DNA of 64,000 nucleotides from Sphingomonas sp. LM7 (GCF_002002925.1 NZ_CP019511.1:3317001-3381000), one strand, 5' to 3'; positions 21,228 through 30,863 are shown, numbered from the stretch's first letter. A program made the numbers and translations. Notes: generated by a model from the sequence alone, not told the origin.

Positions 21228-21671
21228 CTAGTTCTTCGGCTTGGCGTTGCCGGCCAGGATCGCGTCGAACTTGGCCTTGGTCATGTTGATCATCAGCCCC
21301 TTGTTGTTCTTGGCGAGCGAGGCGAATTCCACTTCGATCTTGCCGGCCGGGCTGGCGATCACGGCGAACGCCATCCCCACGCGTTCGATCGTGCCGATCA
21401 CGACGCCTTTCGAATCGCGCACGTCGCGGCCCTGCGTGACGTCCTCCGGGCTCACCGAGACCGGGCGACTCGAGCGAGTCGGGCCGGGCACCGGCTTGGA
21501 GACTTCGTTGTTGAGCCGGTTGAAGTCGGTGACGCGATCGTCCGGACCGCGGAACTCCGGCGCTGAAGGTTGCGGTGCCTGGGCGGGCGGCGGCGGCGCC
21601 CCGGTCTGAGCATGCGCCACGCCGGCCAATGTCAGCGCGGCAGCCACTGCCGAAACTTTGAGTATACGCAT
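21228..21671 (-). CDS. Exported hypothetical protein
   Basis: A 147-residue protein with a signal peptide (MRILKVSAVAAALTLAGVAHAQ), then a Pro/Ala/Gln-rich stretch (about residues 23-40), and a C-terminal domain with VTQGRDVRDSKGVVIGTIERVGMAFAVIASPAGKIEVEFASLAKNNKGLMINMTKAKFDAIL. The DxxGxxIGTIE pattern recalls PRC-barrel-like beta structures, but I am not sure. The start at 21671 follows GGGAGAGG. It is convergent with the STAS-like gene and upstream of nothing obvious; the exonuclease gene on the same strand is 56 bases further upstream. Confidence 0.65.
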   Translation of the reverse strand: MRILKVSAVAAALTLAGVAHAQTGAPPPPAQAPQPSAPEFRGPDDRVTDFNRLNNEVSKPVPGPTRSSRPVSVSPEDVTQGRDVRDSKGVVIGTIERVGMAFAVIASPAGKIEVEFASLAKNNKGLMINMTKAKFDAILAGNAKPKN

Positions 21672-21727
21672 CCAACCTCTCCCCTTTTTCGGGAATGGTA
21701 TCGCTAACAATATCTATAGGCAAATGC

Positions 21728-22723
21728 TCAGTCGTCTTCGTCTTCGAAGCCGGCAAGTTCGAGCGCGCGCGCCTTGATCTGGTGGAGCCGGCACCAATGA
21801 ACCAGCGCATCTTCGCGGCCATGCGTCACCCACACCTCGCGCGGGGCGATTTCGCGGATCGTGGTGGTCAGCTCATCCCAATCGGCATGGTCGGACAGGA
21901 TCAGCGGCAGCTCGACATTGCGCTGGCGCGCGCGCTGGCGGACGCGCATCCAGCCTGATGCCATCGCGGTGATCGGATCGGGCAGCCGCCGCGACCAGCG
22001 ATCGTTCAGCGCGCCGGGCGGGGAGAGGATGATCCGCCCCTGCAGCTCGGCCTTGGGCACGCCGGTGGCAGGACGCAGCTCGCCCAGATCGACGCCCTGC
22101 TCGACATAGAGATCGCACAGCCGCTGGAGCGCGCCGTGGATGTAGATCGGATCGTCGAACCCCATCACCCGCAGTTCCTTGATCACCCGCTGCGCCTTGC
22201 CGAGCGCATAGGCGCCGACCAGCACGCAACGTGTGGGGTTGGCGCGCAGTGCGGCGAGCAGCTTGTCGAGCTCGTCATGCGTCTCGGGGTGGCGGAACAC
22301 TGGCAGCCCGAACGTCGCCTCGGTGATGAAGATGTCGCACGGCATCGGCTGGAAGCGCGCGCAGGTCGGGTCCTCGCGGCGCTTATAGTCGCCCGACACG
22401 ACGATGCGCTCGCCGGCATGGTCGAGCACGATCTGCGCCGAGCCCAGGACATGGCCGGCGGGGACGAAGCCGATATCGACATCGCCCATGCGCAGCGACT
22501 CGCCATAGGCCACCGGATTGCCGTTCTGCAGGCCATAGCGGCATGCCATGATCGCCAGCGTCTCGGGCGTCGCCCAGACCTCGCCATGCCCGCCCCGCGC
22601 GTGATCGGCATGGCCATGGGTGATCAGCGCGCGCGCCACCGGCTGCGACGGGTCCACCCATGCATCGGCGGCGGGAATGTAGATGCCCGTGGGTTCAGGA
22701 GTGATCCAGCTGCCGATTGCCAT
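21728..22723 (-). CDS. Ligase-associated DNA repair exonuclease (beta-CASP fold)
   Basis: A 331-residue metallo-beta-lactamase-fold nuclease. The metal motif is ITHGHADHARGG (HxHxDH), with VPAGHVLGSAQI and VVSGDYKRREDP further on and the late LSDHADWDEL, as in the mRNA 3'-end processing/SNM1-like group. In many proteobacteria this gene sits with an ATP-dependent ligase, an Lhr-like helicase and a phosphoesterase as a DNA-damage response set. Here it is divergent from the helicase region, with a small membrane protein between, while the ligase is 10.6 kb away. The only ATG after the last upstream stop that fits the family is at 22723. Confidence 0.9.
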   Translation of the reverse strand: MAIGSWITPEPTGIYIPAADAWVDPSQPVARALITHGHADHARGGHGEVWATPETLAIMACRYGLQNGNPVAYGESLRMGDVDIGFVPAGHVLGSAQIVLDHAGERIVVSGDYKRREDPTCARFQPMPCDIFITEATFGLPVFRHPETHDELDKLLAALRANPTRCVLVGAYALGKAQRVIKELRVMGFDDPIYIHGALQRLCDLYVEQGVDLGELRPATGVPKAELQGRIILSPPGALNDRWSRRLPDPITAMASGWMRVRQRARQRNVELPLILSDHADWDELTTTIREIAPREVWVTHGREDALVHWCRLHQIKARALELAGFEDEDD

Positions 22724-22816
22724 GCTGGCTATATGGTTGGCCGGGCGCAGGGTTCCCAGTGGATCGAATAGGCGCGCGGCTTCGTTGGTCCGGTGTACAG
22801 CGAAACGAGGTATATC

Positions 22817-23008
22817 ATGGACATGTCCAGCCTTCAGGGCATCCTGGTGATCGTCGCACCGATCCTGCTCGGGTTCGCGATCGCCTGGGCGATGTTCCAC
22901 AACAAGGGATCGCGCCGCGAAATCCAGGCGACCGAGGACGCAACCCGGCGGATGTACGACCAGCAGGACCTTGACGACAAGGCGCGCGACAAGGGCGGCG
23001 TCGCCTGA
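22817..23008 (+). CDS. Small single-helix membrane protein
   Basis: A 63-residue protein. One hydrophobic segment (GILVIVAPILLGFAIAWAMF, about residues 6-25) is followed by a polar, charged tail (GSRREIQATEDATRRMYDQQDLDDKARDKGGVA). I do not recognise a family. The start at 22817 follows CGAGG. It lies 40 bases before the helicase gene on the same strand, so it is probably cotranscribed. Small membrane proteins of this shape are usually annotated as hypothetical. Confidence 0.65.
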   Translation: MDMSSLQGILVIVAPILLGFAIAWAMFHNKGSRREIQATEDATRRMYDQQDLDDKARDKGGVA

Positions 23009-23048
23009 AGGACTTGCGCTGATCCGATAGCCGCGCGAACGCTGGCGA

Positions 23049-25463
23049 GTGCCCGATGCCGCGCTTCCCCCGATACTGACCGACTGGTTCGCTGCGCGCG
23101 GATGGCGCCCGCGGCGGCACCAGCTCGACATGCTCGCGGCGGCGCGGGCGGGCGAACATGCGCTGCTCGTCGCCGCGACGGGCGCGGGCAAGACGCTCGC
23201 CGGCTTCCTGCCGACGCTCGCCGACCTGATCGAGGCGCCCTCGCAGGGGCTGCACACGCTCTACATCTCGCCCTTGAAGGCGCTCGCGGTCGATGTGCAG
23301 CGCAATCTGCTCACGCCGATCGAGGAGATGGGCGTCTCGATCCGCGTCGAGACGCGCACCGGCGATACGCCGCACGAGCGGAAAGTCCGCCAGCGCGCGC
23401 GGCCGCCCGAGATCCTGCTCACCACCCCCGAATCGCTGAGCCTGTTGCTGTCCTACGAGGACAGTCTGACGATGTTCGCCGGGCTCAAGACCGTGATCAT
23501 CGACGAGGTCCACGCCTTTGCAACCGGCAAGCGGGGCGACCTGCTGGCGCTGGCGATGGCGCGGCTGCAGCGGCTCGCGCCCGGGATGCGCCGCGTCGCG
23601 CTGTCGGCGACGGTGGCCGATCCCGACGGCTATCGCGCCTGGCTGGCCCCCGACGGCGATATCGACAGGGTCACGCTGGTGAAGGGCGAGGCCGGCGCCG
23701 ATCCGGATATCGCGATCCTGCTGCCCGAGGGCCGCGTGCCCTGGGCGGGGCATTCGGGGGTCTATGCGATCCCGCAGGTGATGGCCGAGATCGAGACACA
23801 CCGCACGACGATCGTTTTCTGCAACACCCGCGGACTGGCCGAGCTGGTCTTCCAGAGCCTGTGGAAGGTCAACGAGCTCAAGCTGCCGATCGGCGTGCAT
23901 CATGGCAGCCTCAGCCTCGAAGCGCGGCGCAAGGCCGAGCAGGCGATGGCCGACGGCAAGTTGCGCGCGCTGGTCGCCACCGCCAGCCTCGATCTCGGGG
24001 TCGATTGGGGCGATGTCGATTGCGTCATCCAGATGGGGGCGCCCAAGGGGTCGTCGCGGCTGCTCCAGCGGATTGGGCGCGCCAACCACCGGCTCGACGA
24101 ATCGAGCGAGGCAGTGCTCGTGCCGGGCAATCGCTTCGAATATCTGGAAGCGCGCGCCGCGCTCGACGCGGTCGAGCAGGGCGAGCTCGATCCCGACGTG
24201 TTCCGCCCCGGCGCGCTTGATGTGCTGGCGCAGCATATCATGGCCTGCGCCTGCGCGGCGCCGTTCGATGCCGCGGATATGCTGCAGGAAGTGCGTGCAG
24301 CATTGCCCTATTCGGCGCTGGAGCAGGAGGTGTTCGATCGCGTCCTGAACTTCATCGCCGATGGCGGCTATTCGCTGCGCGCCTATGACAAGTTCAAGCG
24401 GCTGACCAAGGGGCAGGACGGGCTGTGGCGGGTGACCAAACCGGCGTTCATCGCCCAGCACCGGCTCAATGCCGGGATCATCGTCGAGGCGCCGATGCTC
24501 GACGTGCGCTTCAAGAACGGCCGCCGGCTCGGCAAGGTCGAGGAAGGGTTCGGATCGACGCTGTCGCCGGGCGACACCTTCTTCTTCGCCGGGCTCAGCC
24601 TCGAAGTCGAGCGTGTCGAGCTGACCGACCTGATCGTCCGGGCGAGCAGCAAGCAGGCGCGCTATGTCTCCTATATGGGCGCGCGGCTGGCGATCACGTC
24701 GACGCTCGCCAATCGCGTGCGCGTGTTCCTTCATGATCGCAGCCAGTGGCAGCGTTTTCCCGACGATGTGCGCGAATGGCTGGAAGTGCAGGATCGCCGC
24801 TCGGCGATTCCGGCGCCCGCGCAATTGCTGGTCGAGACTTTCCCGCACGAAGGCAAGCACCACATGGTCGCGTACAGCTTCGAAGGCTGGAACGCGCACC
24901 AGTCGCTCGGCATGCTGATCACGCGGCGGATGGAGGCGATGGGGCTCAAGCCCTTGGGCTTCGTCGCCAACGACTATGCGCTGGCGGTGTACGGGCTGGA
25001 GAAGATCACCGATCCGGCGGCGTTGTTCTCGCCCGATATCCTGGAGCATGAGTTCGTCGACTGGGTGCAGCAATCGGCGCTGCTCAAGCGTGCCTTCCGC
25101 GAAGTCGCGATCATCGGCGGGCTGGTCGAGCGCCAGCATCCGGGCAAGAAGAAGAGCGGGCGGCAAGTCACTTTCTCGACCGACCTGATCTACGACGTCC
25201 TGCGCAAATACGAGCCCGACCATCTGCTGCTCAAGGCGGCCTGGGCCGATGCGCGCGCGCGGATGACCGATGTCGGGCGGCTCGCGCATCTGCTCGATAC
25301 TGCCGCGGAAACGATGCTGCATGTCGATCTGGCGCGGGTGAGCCCGATGGCGGTGCCGGTGCTGATCATGATCGGCCGCGAGCGGACGCCGCAGGGTAGC
25401 GCGGAAGACGCGCTGCTGATCGAGGCCGAGGGTATCGCGGCGGAGGCTATGCGGCTCGATTGA
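23049..25463 (+). CDS. Ligase-associated DNA repair DEXH-box helicase (Lhr-like)
   Basis: An 804-residue superfamily 2 helicase matching the Lhr-core type. Motifs in order: Q-like RRHQLDML, Walker A ATGAGKT, IYISPLKAL (Ia), LTTPESL, DEVHAF (II), LSATVAD (III), VFCNTRG (IV), ATASLDLGVDWGDVD (V), and LLQRIGRANH (VI). The winged helix and Lhr C-terminal domain follow. It starts at a GTG at 23049. Its usual genetic partners are the ligase (9489-11072), the exonuclease (21728-22723) and PdeM; the last is not in this window. It acts on DNA in strand-break or cross-link repair. Confidence 0.93.
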   Translation: MPDAALPPILTDWFAARGWRPRRHQLDMLAAARAGEHALLVAATGAGKTLAGFLPTLADLIEAPSQGLHTLYISPLKALAVDVQRNLLTPIEEMGVSIRVETRTGDTPHERKVRQRARPPEILLTTPESLSLLLSYEDSLTMFAGLKTVIIDEVHAFATGKRGDLLALAMARLQRLAPGMRRVALSATVADPDGYRAWLAPDGDIDRVTLVKGEAGADPDIAILLPEGRVPWAGHSGVYAIPQVMAEIETHRTTIVFCNTRGLAELVFQSLWKVNELKLPIGVHHGSLSLEARRKAEQAMADGKLRALVATASLDLGVDWGDVDCVIQMGAPKGSSRLLQRIGRANHRLDESSEAVLVPGNRFEYLEARAALDAVEQGELDPDVFRPGALDVLAQHIMACACAAPFDAADMLQEVRAALPYSALEQEVFDRVLNFIADGGYSLRAYDKFKRLTKGQDGLWRVTKPAFIAQHRLNAGIIVEAPMLDVRFKNGRRLGKVEEGFGSTLSPGDTFFFAGLSLEVERVELTDLIVRASSKQARYVSYMGARLAITSTLANRVRVFLHDRSQWQRFPDDVREWLEVQDRRSAIPAPAQLLVETFPHEGKHHMVAYSFEGWNAHQSLGMLITRRMEAMGLKPLGFVANDYALAVYGLEKITDPAALFSPDILEHEFVDWVQQSALLKRAFREVAIIGGLVERQHPGKKKSGRQVTFSTDLIYDVLRKYEPDHLLLKAAWADARARMTDVGRLAHLLDTAAETMLHVDLARVSPMAVPVLIMIGRERTPQGSAEDALLIEAEGIAAEAMRLD

Positions 25464-25504
25464 ATTCGATTGCTGCGCAATATGTGCAGGTATACCGTCC
25501 TGAC

Positions 25505-26503
25505 ATGTCCGGAGTCGTTTATCCGCTCCTGCTTCTGACCCTGCCGATCGGACTTTCCGGCGGCACGCCTGTCACGCCCGCCGCGCCGGCGCAGGATCCC
25601 GAGCTGATCAGCCGCGAATCGGTGATGGAAACGACGCTGCTGATGCTCGGCGAGACCGACAAGAGGCTGACTGTGCCGGTCGCGGTCAATGCGCAGGGGC
25701 CGTACAACTTCATCATCGACACCGGCGCCGAACGTACCGTGGTGTCACGCGAGCTCGCCAATTCGCTGCGGCTGAGCGCCGGTACGCCGGTCACCTTGTT
25801 GTCGATGACGGGGCGCAGCCAGGTCGATACCGTCCTCGTCCCCGATCTGATCATCAAGTCGATCGGCGTGCAGCACAGCGTCGTCGCTCCCAAGCTCGAG
25901 GCGCGCAATCTCGGCGCGATCGGGCTGCTCGGGATCGACACGTTGCGCGATCACCAGGTCTCAATCGACTTCGATCATGGCACGATGGAAGTGCGCGCCA
26001 GCCAGAAGCGCAGCAAGTGGAAGGCGCGGGCGGACGACGAGATCGTCGTCACTGCGAAGAGCCTGTTCGGCCAGCTCATCGTCACCGATGCGTACTATGG
26101 CACCACCCGCATCCAGGTGGTGCTCGATACCGGCAGCCAGGTGAGCATGGGCAACAGCGCGCTGCGCAAGCGCCTCGGCCGCCATCGCAAGACCCAGCCG
26201 ATCGAGCTCACCAGCGTGACCGGCGACAAGACGATGGCCGATTATACCACGATGCCCAACATCAAGATCGGCGGGGTGATGTTCGCATCGATGCCGGTGG
26301 CGTTTGCCGATGTTGCGCCGTTCGCGCGCTTCGGGCTGACCAAGCGGCCGGCGCTGCTGCTCGGCATGGATGCGCTGCGCAGCTTTCGCAGCGTCGATAT
26401 CGACTTTCCCAACCGCCAGGTCCGGTTCCGCATGCCCGAAGGCGTGCCGAAGACGCGGCCCAAGTTCGGCACCGGCAGCACCAGCTCGACCAGCTATTAC
26501 TAG
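25505..26503 (+). CDS. Exported protein with two retropepsin-like aspartyl protease domains
   Basis: A 332-residue protein with a signal peptide (MSGVVYPLLLLTLPIGLSGG). Two copies of the aspartyl protease active-site motif are present: FIIDTGAERTVVS (about residue 72) and VVLDTGSQVSMGN (about residue 208), each followed by a hydrophobic ALLLGMD/GLLGID segment. Either the two halves form one pepsin-like unit or both are retropepsin-type domains. The substrate is unknown; periplasmic or outer-membrane location is inferred. The ATG at 25505 was preferred to a TTG at 25460 because it opens directly on the signal peptide. It lies 41 bases after the helicase. Confidence 0.82.
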   Translation: MSGVVYPLLLLTLPIGLSGGTPVTPAAPAQDPELISRESVMETTLLMLGETDKRLTVPVAVNAQGPYNFIIDTGAERTVVSRELANSLRLSAGTPVTLLSMTGRSQVDTVLVPDLIIKSIGVQHSVVAPKLEARNLGAIGLLGIDTLRDHQVSIDFDHGTMEVRASQKRSKWKARADDEIVVTAKSLFGQLIVTDAYYGTTRIQVVLDTGSQVSMGNSALRKRLGRHRKTQPIELTSVTGDKTMADYTTMPNIKIGGVMFASMPVAFADVAPFARFGLTKRPALLLGMDALRSFRSVDIDFPNRQVRFRMPEGVPKTRPKFGTGSTSSTSYY

Positions 26504-26546
26504 CGGCGGTTGACTTGGGCGGCGCTGCGCTGCTTGGACTGCGTGC

Positions 26547-27980
26547 ATGAATCGTCTGTCCCGCGCTTCGCTCGCTACGCTTCCCGATGCCATCCTCCGG
26601 CCGGGCCATGCGCCCGAGGGCATCCGCACCGGCATCGTCCATTTCGGCCCCGGCGCCTTCCACCGCGCGCACCAGGCGGCGTATGTCGACCGGCTGCTCG
26701 ATAGCGATCCGCGCTGGGGGATCGCCGCGGTCTCGCTGCGCAGCGGCACCACCACCGACGCGCTCAAGGCGCAGGACGGGCTCTACACGCTGGCGGTGAT
26801 CGATCGGGAGCCGTCGATGCGCGTGATCGCCGCGCATTCGGACGCGATCGGCCCTGGCGAAGGCGCGCGGCTGCGCAAGCTGCTTGCCTCGCCCGAAGTG
26901 CGGATCGCGACGAGTACAGTGACCGAGAAGGGCTATTGCCTGGCCGGCGACGGCACCCTCGATTTCGCGCATCCCGACATCGTCCATGACCTGAAGCGCC
27001 CTGCCGAGCCGGCGAGCGTGATCGGCTGGATCGTCGCCGGGCTGGACGACCGTCGCGCCGCGGGACTGCCGCCGTTCGCCATGCTGTGCTGCGACAACAT
27101 GACCGGCAACGGCGCCAAGCTCCGCGCCGCGTGCGTCGCGCTGGCGCGTGCGCAGGATGCCGGGCTGGCCGACTGGATCGCAGCGGAGGTGGCATTCCCC
27201 GATTCGATGGTCGATTCGATCACGCCGGCGAGCGACGCGGCGTTCCTTGCCAAGGTGCAAGGCGCACTCGGCGTCGAGGATCTGGCAGCGGTGCAGCGCG
27301 AAAGCTTCACCCAATGGGTGCTCCAGCGCTTCGACATGGCCGACGGGCCCGACCTCGCCGCGGCCGGGGTGACGCTGACCAGCGACGTCCGCGGCTATGA
27401 GCAGGCCAAGCTGCGCATCCTCAACGGCGCACATTCGAGCCTTGCTTATATCGGGCTCGCGCGCGGGCATGAGACGGTGTTCGAGGCGATGTCCGATGCC
27501 GCGCTCGAAGGCTTCGTCACCCGGCTGGTGCATCAGGACATTTCGGCGTCGCTCGGCGCAGTCGATGGGCTCGATGTCGCAGCCTATGCCGATGCGGTGC
27601 TGAACCGCTTCCGCAATCCCGAGATCCGGCATTTGCTGGCGCAGATCGCCTGGGATGGCTCGCAGAAGCTGCCATATCGGCTGCTCGATACGACGCGCGC
27701 GGCGCTCGCCGCCGGGCGTAGCGTCGATCGGCTGGCGGTGCCGGTGGCGGCGTGGATCGCGTTCCTGCGCCGCAAGGCCGAGGCCGGTGAGGCGATCACC
27801 GATCCGCTGGCCGACACGCTCGCGGCAGCGGCGACGAGCGGCGATCCGGTGGCGGCGATGCTGGCCGTGGCGCCGGTGTTCGGGGAGCAGCTGGCTGGCG
27901 ATGCACGGTTCGGCGACGCGGTGCGCGGGGCGTACGGGGCATTTGCGCAAGGCGATATCGAAGCGCTGCTCGGGCCTTGA
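26547..27980 (+). CDS. Mannitol dehydrogenase family (polyol/fructuronate reductase) protein
   Basis: A 477-residue NAD(P)-dependent long-chain polyol dehydrogenase. The nucleotide-binding start is GIVHFGPGAFHRAHQAAYVD, and the catalytic motif is KLRILNGAHSSLAYIG (Lys, Asn, His). It would interconvert D-mannitol/fructose or mannonate/fructuronate; the exact substrate is not clear from sequence. The gene stands alone without sugar transport or kinase genes next to it. It is followed by a REP-like repeat and is convergent with hisZ. Confidence 0.9.
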   Translation: MNRLSRASLATLPDAILRPGHAPEGIRTGIVHFGPGAFHRAHQAAYVDRLLDSDPRWGIAAVSLRSGTTTDALKAQDGLYTLAVIDREPSMRVIAAHSDAIGPGEGARLRKLLASPEVRIATSTVTEKGYCLAGDGTLDFAHPDIVHDLKRPAEPASVIGWIVAGLDDRRAAGLPPFAMLCCDNMTGNGAKLRAACVALARAQDAGLADWIAAEVAFPDSMVDSITPASDAAFLAKVQGALGVEDLAAVQRESFTQWVLQRFDMADGPDLAAAGVTLTSDVRGYEQAKLRILNGAHSSLAYIGLARGHETVFEAMSDAALEGFVTRLVHQDISASLGAVDGLDVAAYADAVLNRFRNPEIRHLLAQIAWDGSQKLPYRLLDTTRAALAAGRSVDRLAVPVAAWIAFLRRKAEAGEAITDPLADTLAAAATSGDPVAAMLAVAPVFGEQLAGDARFGDAVRGAYGAFAQGDIEALLGP

Positions 27981-27997
27981 CCGAAACCGCTAACTCT

Positions 27998-28073
27998 CCG
28001 TTCGTTTCGAGCGTGGTCGAGAAACGGAATTCAGCGAGCGCTAGCGTTTCTCGACTTCGCTCGAAACGAACGG
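27998..28073 (+). repeat. REP-like inverted repeat between convergent genes
   Basis: Arms at 27998-28025 and 28046-28073 are inverted copies with two mismatches and are the same family as 14277-14353. The right arm ends four bases before the hisZ stop codon. Confidence 0.85.
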
Positions 28074-28076
28074 GTG

Positions 28077-29171
28077 TCAGAGGGCTTCCGGCCCGTCCGC
28101 ACCCAGCACATGCGTGCACAATTGCGCCTCGGGCGTATCGTTGGCTTCCAGCGCCGCGACCGTGACCCAGCCCTCTGCGCGCAGCCTGGCGCCCGCATCC
28201 GCGGGCGTTCCGAAGGGCAGGAACAGCCGGCGGCGCTCGCCGACGCTAAGCCCGGCGTCGAGGATCGGATCGGCGAACAGCGAGAAGCCGACTGCGGGTT
28301 CCTCGCGGCCGTCGCCGTGGAGGATGGTGTAGGTGCCGCCGCGGCCGATCTCGCCGCGGACGCCCGCCGCGAAGATCGAGAAGCCCAGCCAGCTCTGATA
28401 TTCGAAGCCGTGGCGCTCGGTGGGGTCGAGCGTCAGCGCGGCCTGGCCGTCGACGCTCGCTGCGATTTGCGCGAGGCCGTCGAGCCGGCTCGCCAGCGCG
28501 TTGCCCGCATCGATCGCGCGCAGCCGCGTCATTGCGCCGTCGAACGGCCCCGCTGCCTCGATCAGCGGCAACCAGCGCGAATCGATCGCGGCGACGCCGC
28601 CGGCATCCTTGGCATCCAGCCGGTCGCGCAGCAGCGCCAGCGTGCCGGGATCCAGATCGGCGGCGAGCGTGTCGGTGAGGTCGGGAAGCGTGAAGTCGAT
28701 CGCGAGCCCGGTGACCCCCGCGGCCTGGAGCGCTTCGATCGCGACGCGAACGACTTCGATCGCCGCAGCGACGGTATCGAGCCCGATCAGCTCGGCGCCG
28801 ATCTGGCGCATCGCGCGCTGGGGGTTGAGCTCGGAGGCGCTAAGCTTGACCACCGCACCGGCATAGGAAAGCCGCACCGGACGCGGGTGATGCCCCATCC
28901 GGGTCGCGGCGATGCGGCCTACTTGCGCAGTCAGATCGGGGCGGATCGCCAGCGTGCGCTGCGAAACCGGATCGACGAAGCGCACGGCATCGCGCACCCC
29001 GCCGGCCTTGAGCCGCGAGGCGAGCTCATCGGCGAATTCGGCGAGCGGCGGATCGACCTGCTCATAGCCATAGAGCCGCGCCACCCCGAGCACGCGCGCC
29101 TCCAGCCCGGTCGCCGCATCGGCGGCGGGCGGAAGACGATCGTGAAATCCCTCGGGAAGCAGTCCGCTCAT
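28077..29171 (-). CDS. hisZ: ATP phosphoribosyltransferase regulatory subunit HisZ
   Basis: A 364-residue paralogue of histidyl-tRNA synthetase that lacks aminoacylation and activates short-form HisG in the first step of histidine synthesis. Class II features are visible: EGFHDRLPPAADAATGLEARVLGVARLYGYEQVDPP, RPDLTAQVGR (motif 2-like), and a late region GGTYTILHGDGREEPAVGFSL. hisG is not in the window. It starts 19 bases after the serA stop on the same strand and is probably the last gene of a serC-serA-hisZ operon. Its stop lies four bases from the REP repeat. Confidence 0.93.
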   Translation of the reverse strand: MSGLLPEGFHDRLPPAADAATGLEARVLGVARLYGYEQVDPPLAEFADELASRLKAGGVRDAVRFVDPVSQRTLAIRPDLTAQVGRIAATRMGHHPRPVRLSYAGAVVKLSASELNPQRAMRQIGAELIGLDTVAAAIEVVRVAIEALQAAGVTGLAIDFTLPDLTDTLAADLDPGTLALLRDRLDAKDAGGVAAIDSRWLPLIEAAGPFDGAMTRLRAIDAGNALASRLDGLAQIAASVDGQAALTLDPTERHGFEYQSWLGFSIFAAGVRGEIGRGGTYTILHGDGREEPAVGFSLFADPILDAGLSVGERRRLFLPFGTPADAGARLRAEGWVTVAALEANDTPEAQLCTHVLGADGPEAL

Positions 29172-29190
29172 CGACCCGCCGCTAGCGCAG

Positions 29191-30768
29191 TCAGAACTTC
29201 AGCGCCATCGCCGTCTTCACGCCGGGAAGCGCGCGGACCGTGGCGATGAGCTCGGGGGTGACTTCGTCATCGACCGAGAGCAGCAGCACTGCCTCGCCGC
29301 CGGTGTCGCGGCGGCCGAGATGGAAGGTGCCGATGTTTACCCCGGCCTCGCCCAAAGTGGTGCCGAGCCGGCCGATGAAGCCGGGCGCATCCTCGTTGAC
29401 GACATAGAGCATGTTGCCGATCAGATCGGCTTCGACCTTGATCCCGAACAGTTCGACGAGGCGCGGCTGGGCGTTCGAGAACAACGTGCCGGCGACCGAA
29501 CGCTCGCCCGCGTCGGTCTTGAGCGAGACGCGCAGCAGCGTGTGGTAATCGCCTTCCTTCTCGTTGCGGACTTCGCGGATTTCCATGCCGCGCTCCTTGG
29601 CGAGATAGGGCGCGTTGACCATGTTCACCGTGTCCGAATGGACGCGCAGGAAGCCGGCCAGCACGGCGCTGACGATCGGCTTCTGGTTGAGTTCGGCCGC
29701 GGCGCCCTCGCTGTGGATCGAGACGCGGGCGATCTCGCCATGCGCGAGCTGGCCGATCAGGCTGCCGAGCTTCTCGGCGAGCGCCATGTACGGCTTGAGG
29801 CGCGGGGCTTCCTCAGCCGAGAGCGACGGCACGTTGAGCGCGTTGGTGACGCCGCCCGAGACGAGGAAGTCGGCCATCTGCTCGGCGACCTGGATCGCGA
29901 CGTTGACCTGCGCTTCGTTGGTCGAGGCGCCGAGATGCGGCGTCGAGATGAAGTTGGGCGTGCCAAACAGCGGCGATTCCTTCGCCGGCTCCTGCACAAA
30001 CACGTCGAGCGCCGCGCCACCGATATGGCCGCTCTCGAGACCGGCCTTGAGCGCCGCCTCGTCGATCAGCCCGCCGCGCGCGCAATTGATGATCCGCACG
30101 CCCTTCTTGGTCTTGGCGAGATTCTCGGCCGAGAGGATGTTGCGCGTCTGGTCGGTCAGCGGCGTGTGCAGCGTGATGAAGTCGGCGCGCAGCAGCAGAT
30201 CGTCGAGGCTCATCTTCTCGACGCCCATCTCCAGCGCGCGCTCAGGCGTGAGGAAGGGATCATAGGCGATCACCTTCATCTTGAGGCCCAGCGCACGATC
30301 GGCGACGATCGAGCCGATATTGCCCGCGCCGATCAGCCCCAGCGTCTTGCCGGTGACTTCGACGCCCATGAAGCGGTTCTTCTCCCACTTGCCGGCCTGG
30401 GTCGACTTGTCGGCCTCCGGCAGGTCGCGGGCGAGCGCGAACATCAGCGCAATCGCGTGCTCGGCGGTGGTGATCGAATTGCCGAACGGGGTGTTCATGA
30501 CCACCACGCCCTTGGCCGAGGCCGACGGAATATCGACATTGTCGACCCCGATGCCGGCGCGCCCGACGACCTTGAGGTTGGTCGCGGCTTCGAGGATTTC
30601 CCTGGTCACGCGCGTCGAGCTGCGGATGGCGAGGCCGTCATACTGGCCGATGATCGCCTTGAGCTCCTCCGGCGTCTTGCCGGTAATCTCGTCCACTTCG
30701 ACTCCGCGTGCGCGGAAGATCTCGGCGGCCTTGGGGTCCATTTTGTCGCTGATGAGGACTTTTGGCAT
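29191..30768 (-). CDS. serA: D-3-phosphoglycerate dehydrogenase SerA
   Basis: A 525-residue enzyme oxidising 3-phosphoglycerate in serine synthesis. The NAD site is TLGLIGAGNIGSIVA; substrate/catalytic residues lie in INCARGGLIDEAAL, the Asp and Glu in ALDVFVQEP, and His in TPHLGAST. An intervening domain and a C-terminal ACT domain (LYVVNEDAPGFIGRLGTTLGEAGVNIGTFHLGR) make it the long form, often under serine feedback. The start MPKVLISDKMDPKA is typical. It follows serC by about 100 bp holding a paired palindrome. Confidence 0.97.
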   Translation of the reverse strand: MPKVLISDKMDPKAAEIFRARGVEVDEITGKTPEELKAIIGQYDGLAIRSSTRVTREILEAATNLKVVGRAGIGVDNVDIPSASAKGVVVMNTPFGNSITTAEHAIALMFALARDLPEADKSTQAGKWEKNRFMGVEVTGKTLGLIGAGNIGSIVADRALGLKMKVIAYDPFLTPERALEMGVEKMSLDDLLLRADFITLHTPLTDQTRNILSAENLAKTKKGVRIINCARGGLIDEAALKAGLESGHIGGAALDVFVQEPAKESPLFGTPNFISTPHLGASTNEAQVNVAIQVAEQMADFLVSGGVTNALNVPSLSAEEAPRLKPYMALAEKLGSLIGQLAHGEIARVSIHSEGAAAELNQKPIVSAVLAGFLRVHSDTVNMVNAPYLAKERGMEIREVRNEKEGDYHTLLRVSLKTDAGERSVAGTLFSNAQPRLVELFGIKVEADLIGNMLYVVNEDAPGFIGRLGTTLGEAGVNIGTFHLGRRDTGGEAVLLLSVDDEVTPELIATVRALPGVKTAMALKF

Positions 30769-30787
30769 GATTCTATCCTGAAAACCT

Positions 30788-30863
30788 GGTGCTCCGGTGA
30801 CGGCCGGAGCGCTGGAAAGGGAATGGCCGATGGCCGGCGCTCCGGGCCTTCGCCGGAGCACGC
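30788..30863 (+). repeat. Paired palindrome in the serC-serA gap
   Basis: Two facing hairpins, CTCCGGTGACGGCCGGAG (from 30792) and CTCCGGGCCTTCGCCGGAG (to about 30859), form an inverted pair. The element lies in the 100-bp gap inside the ser operon and may tune relative expression of serC and serA. Confidence 0.65.

Noticed and set aside
22815..25322. Long reading frame of 835 codons on the minus strand opposite the helicase
   Set aside because: It is the shadow of a high-GC coding frame. Residue composition is low-complexity and rich in Arg, His, Asp and Gly, with no domain or start site.
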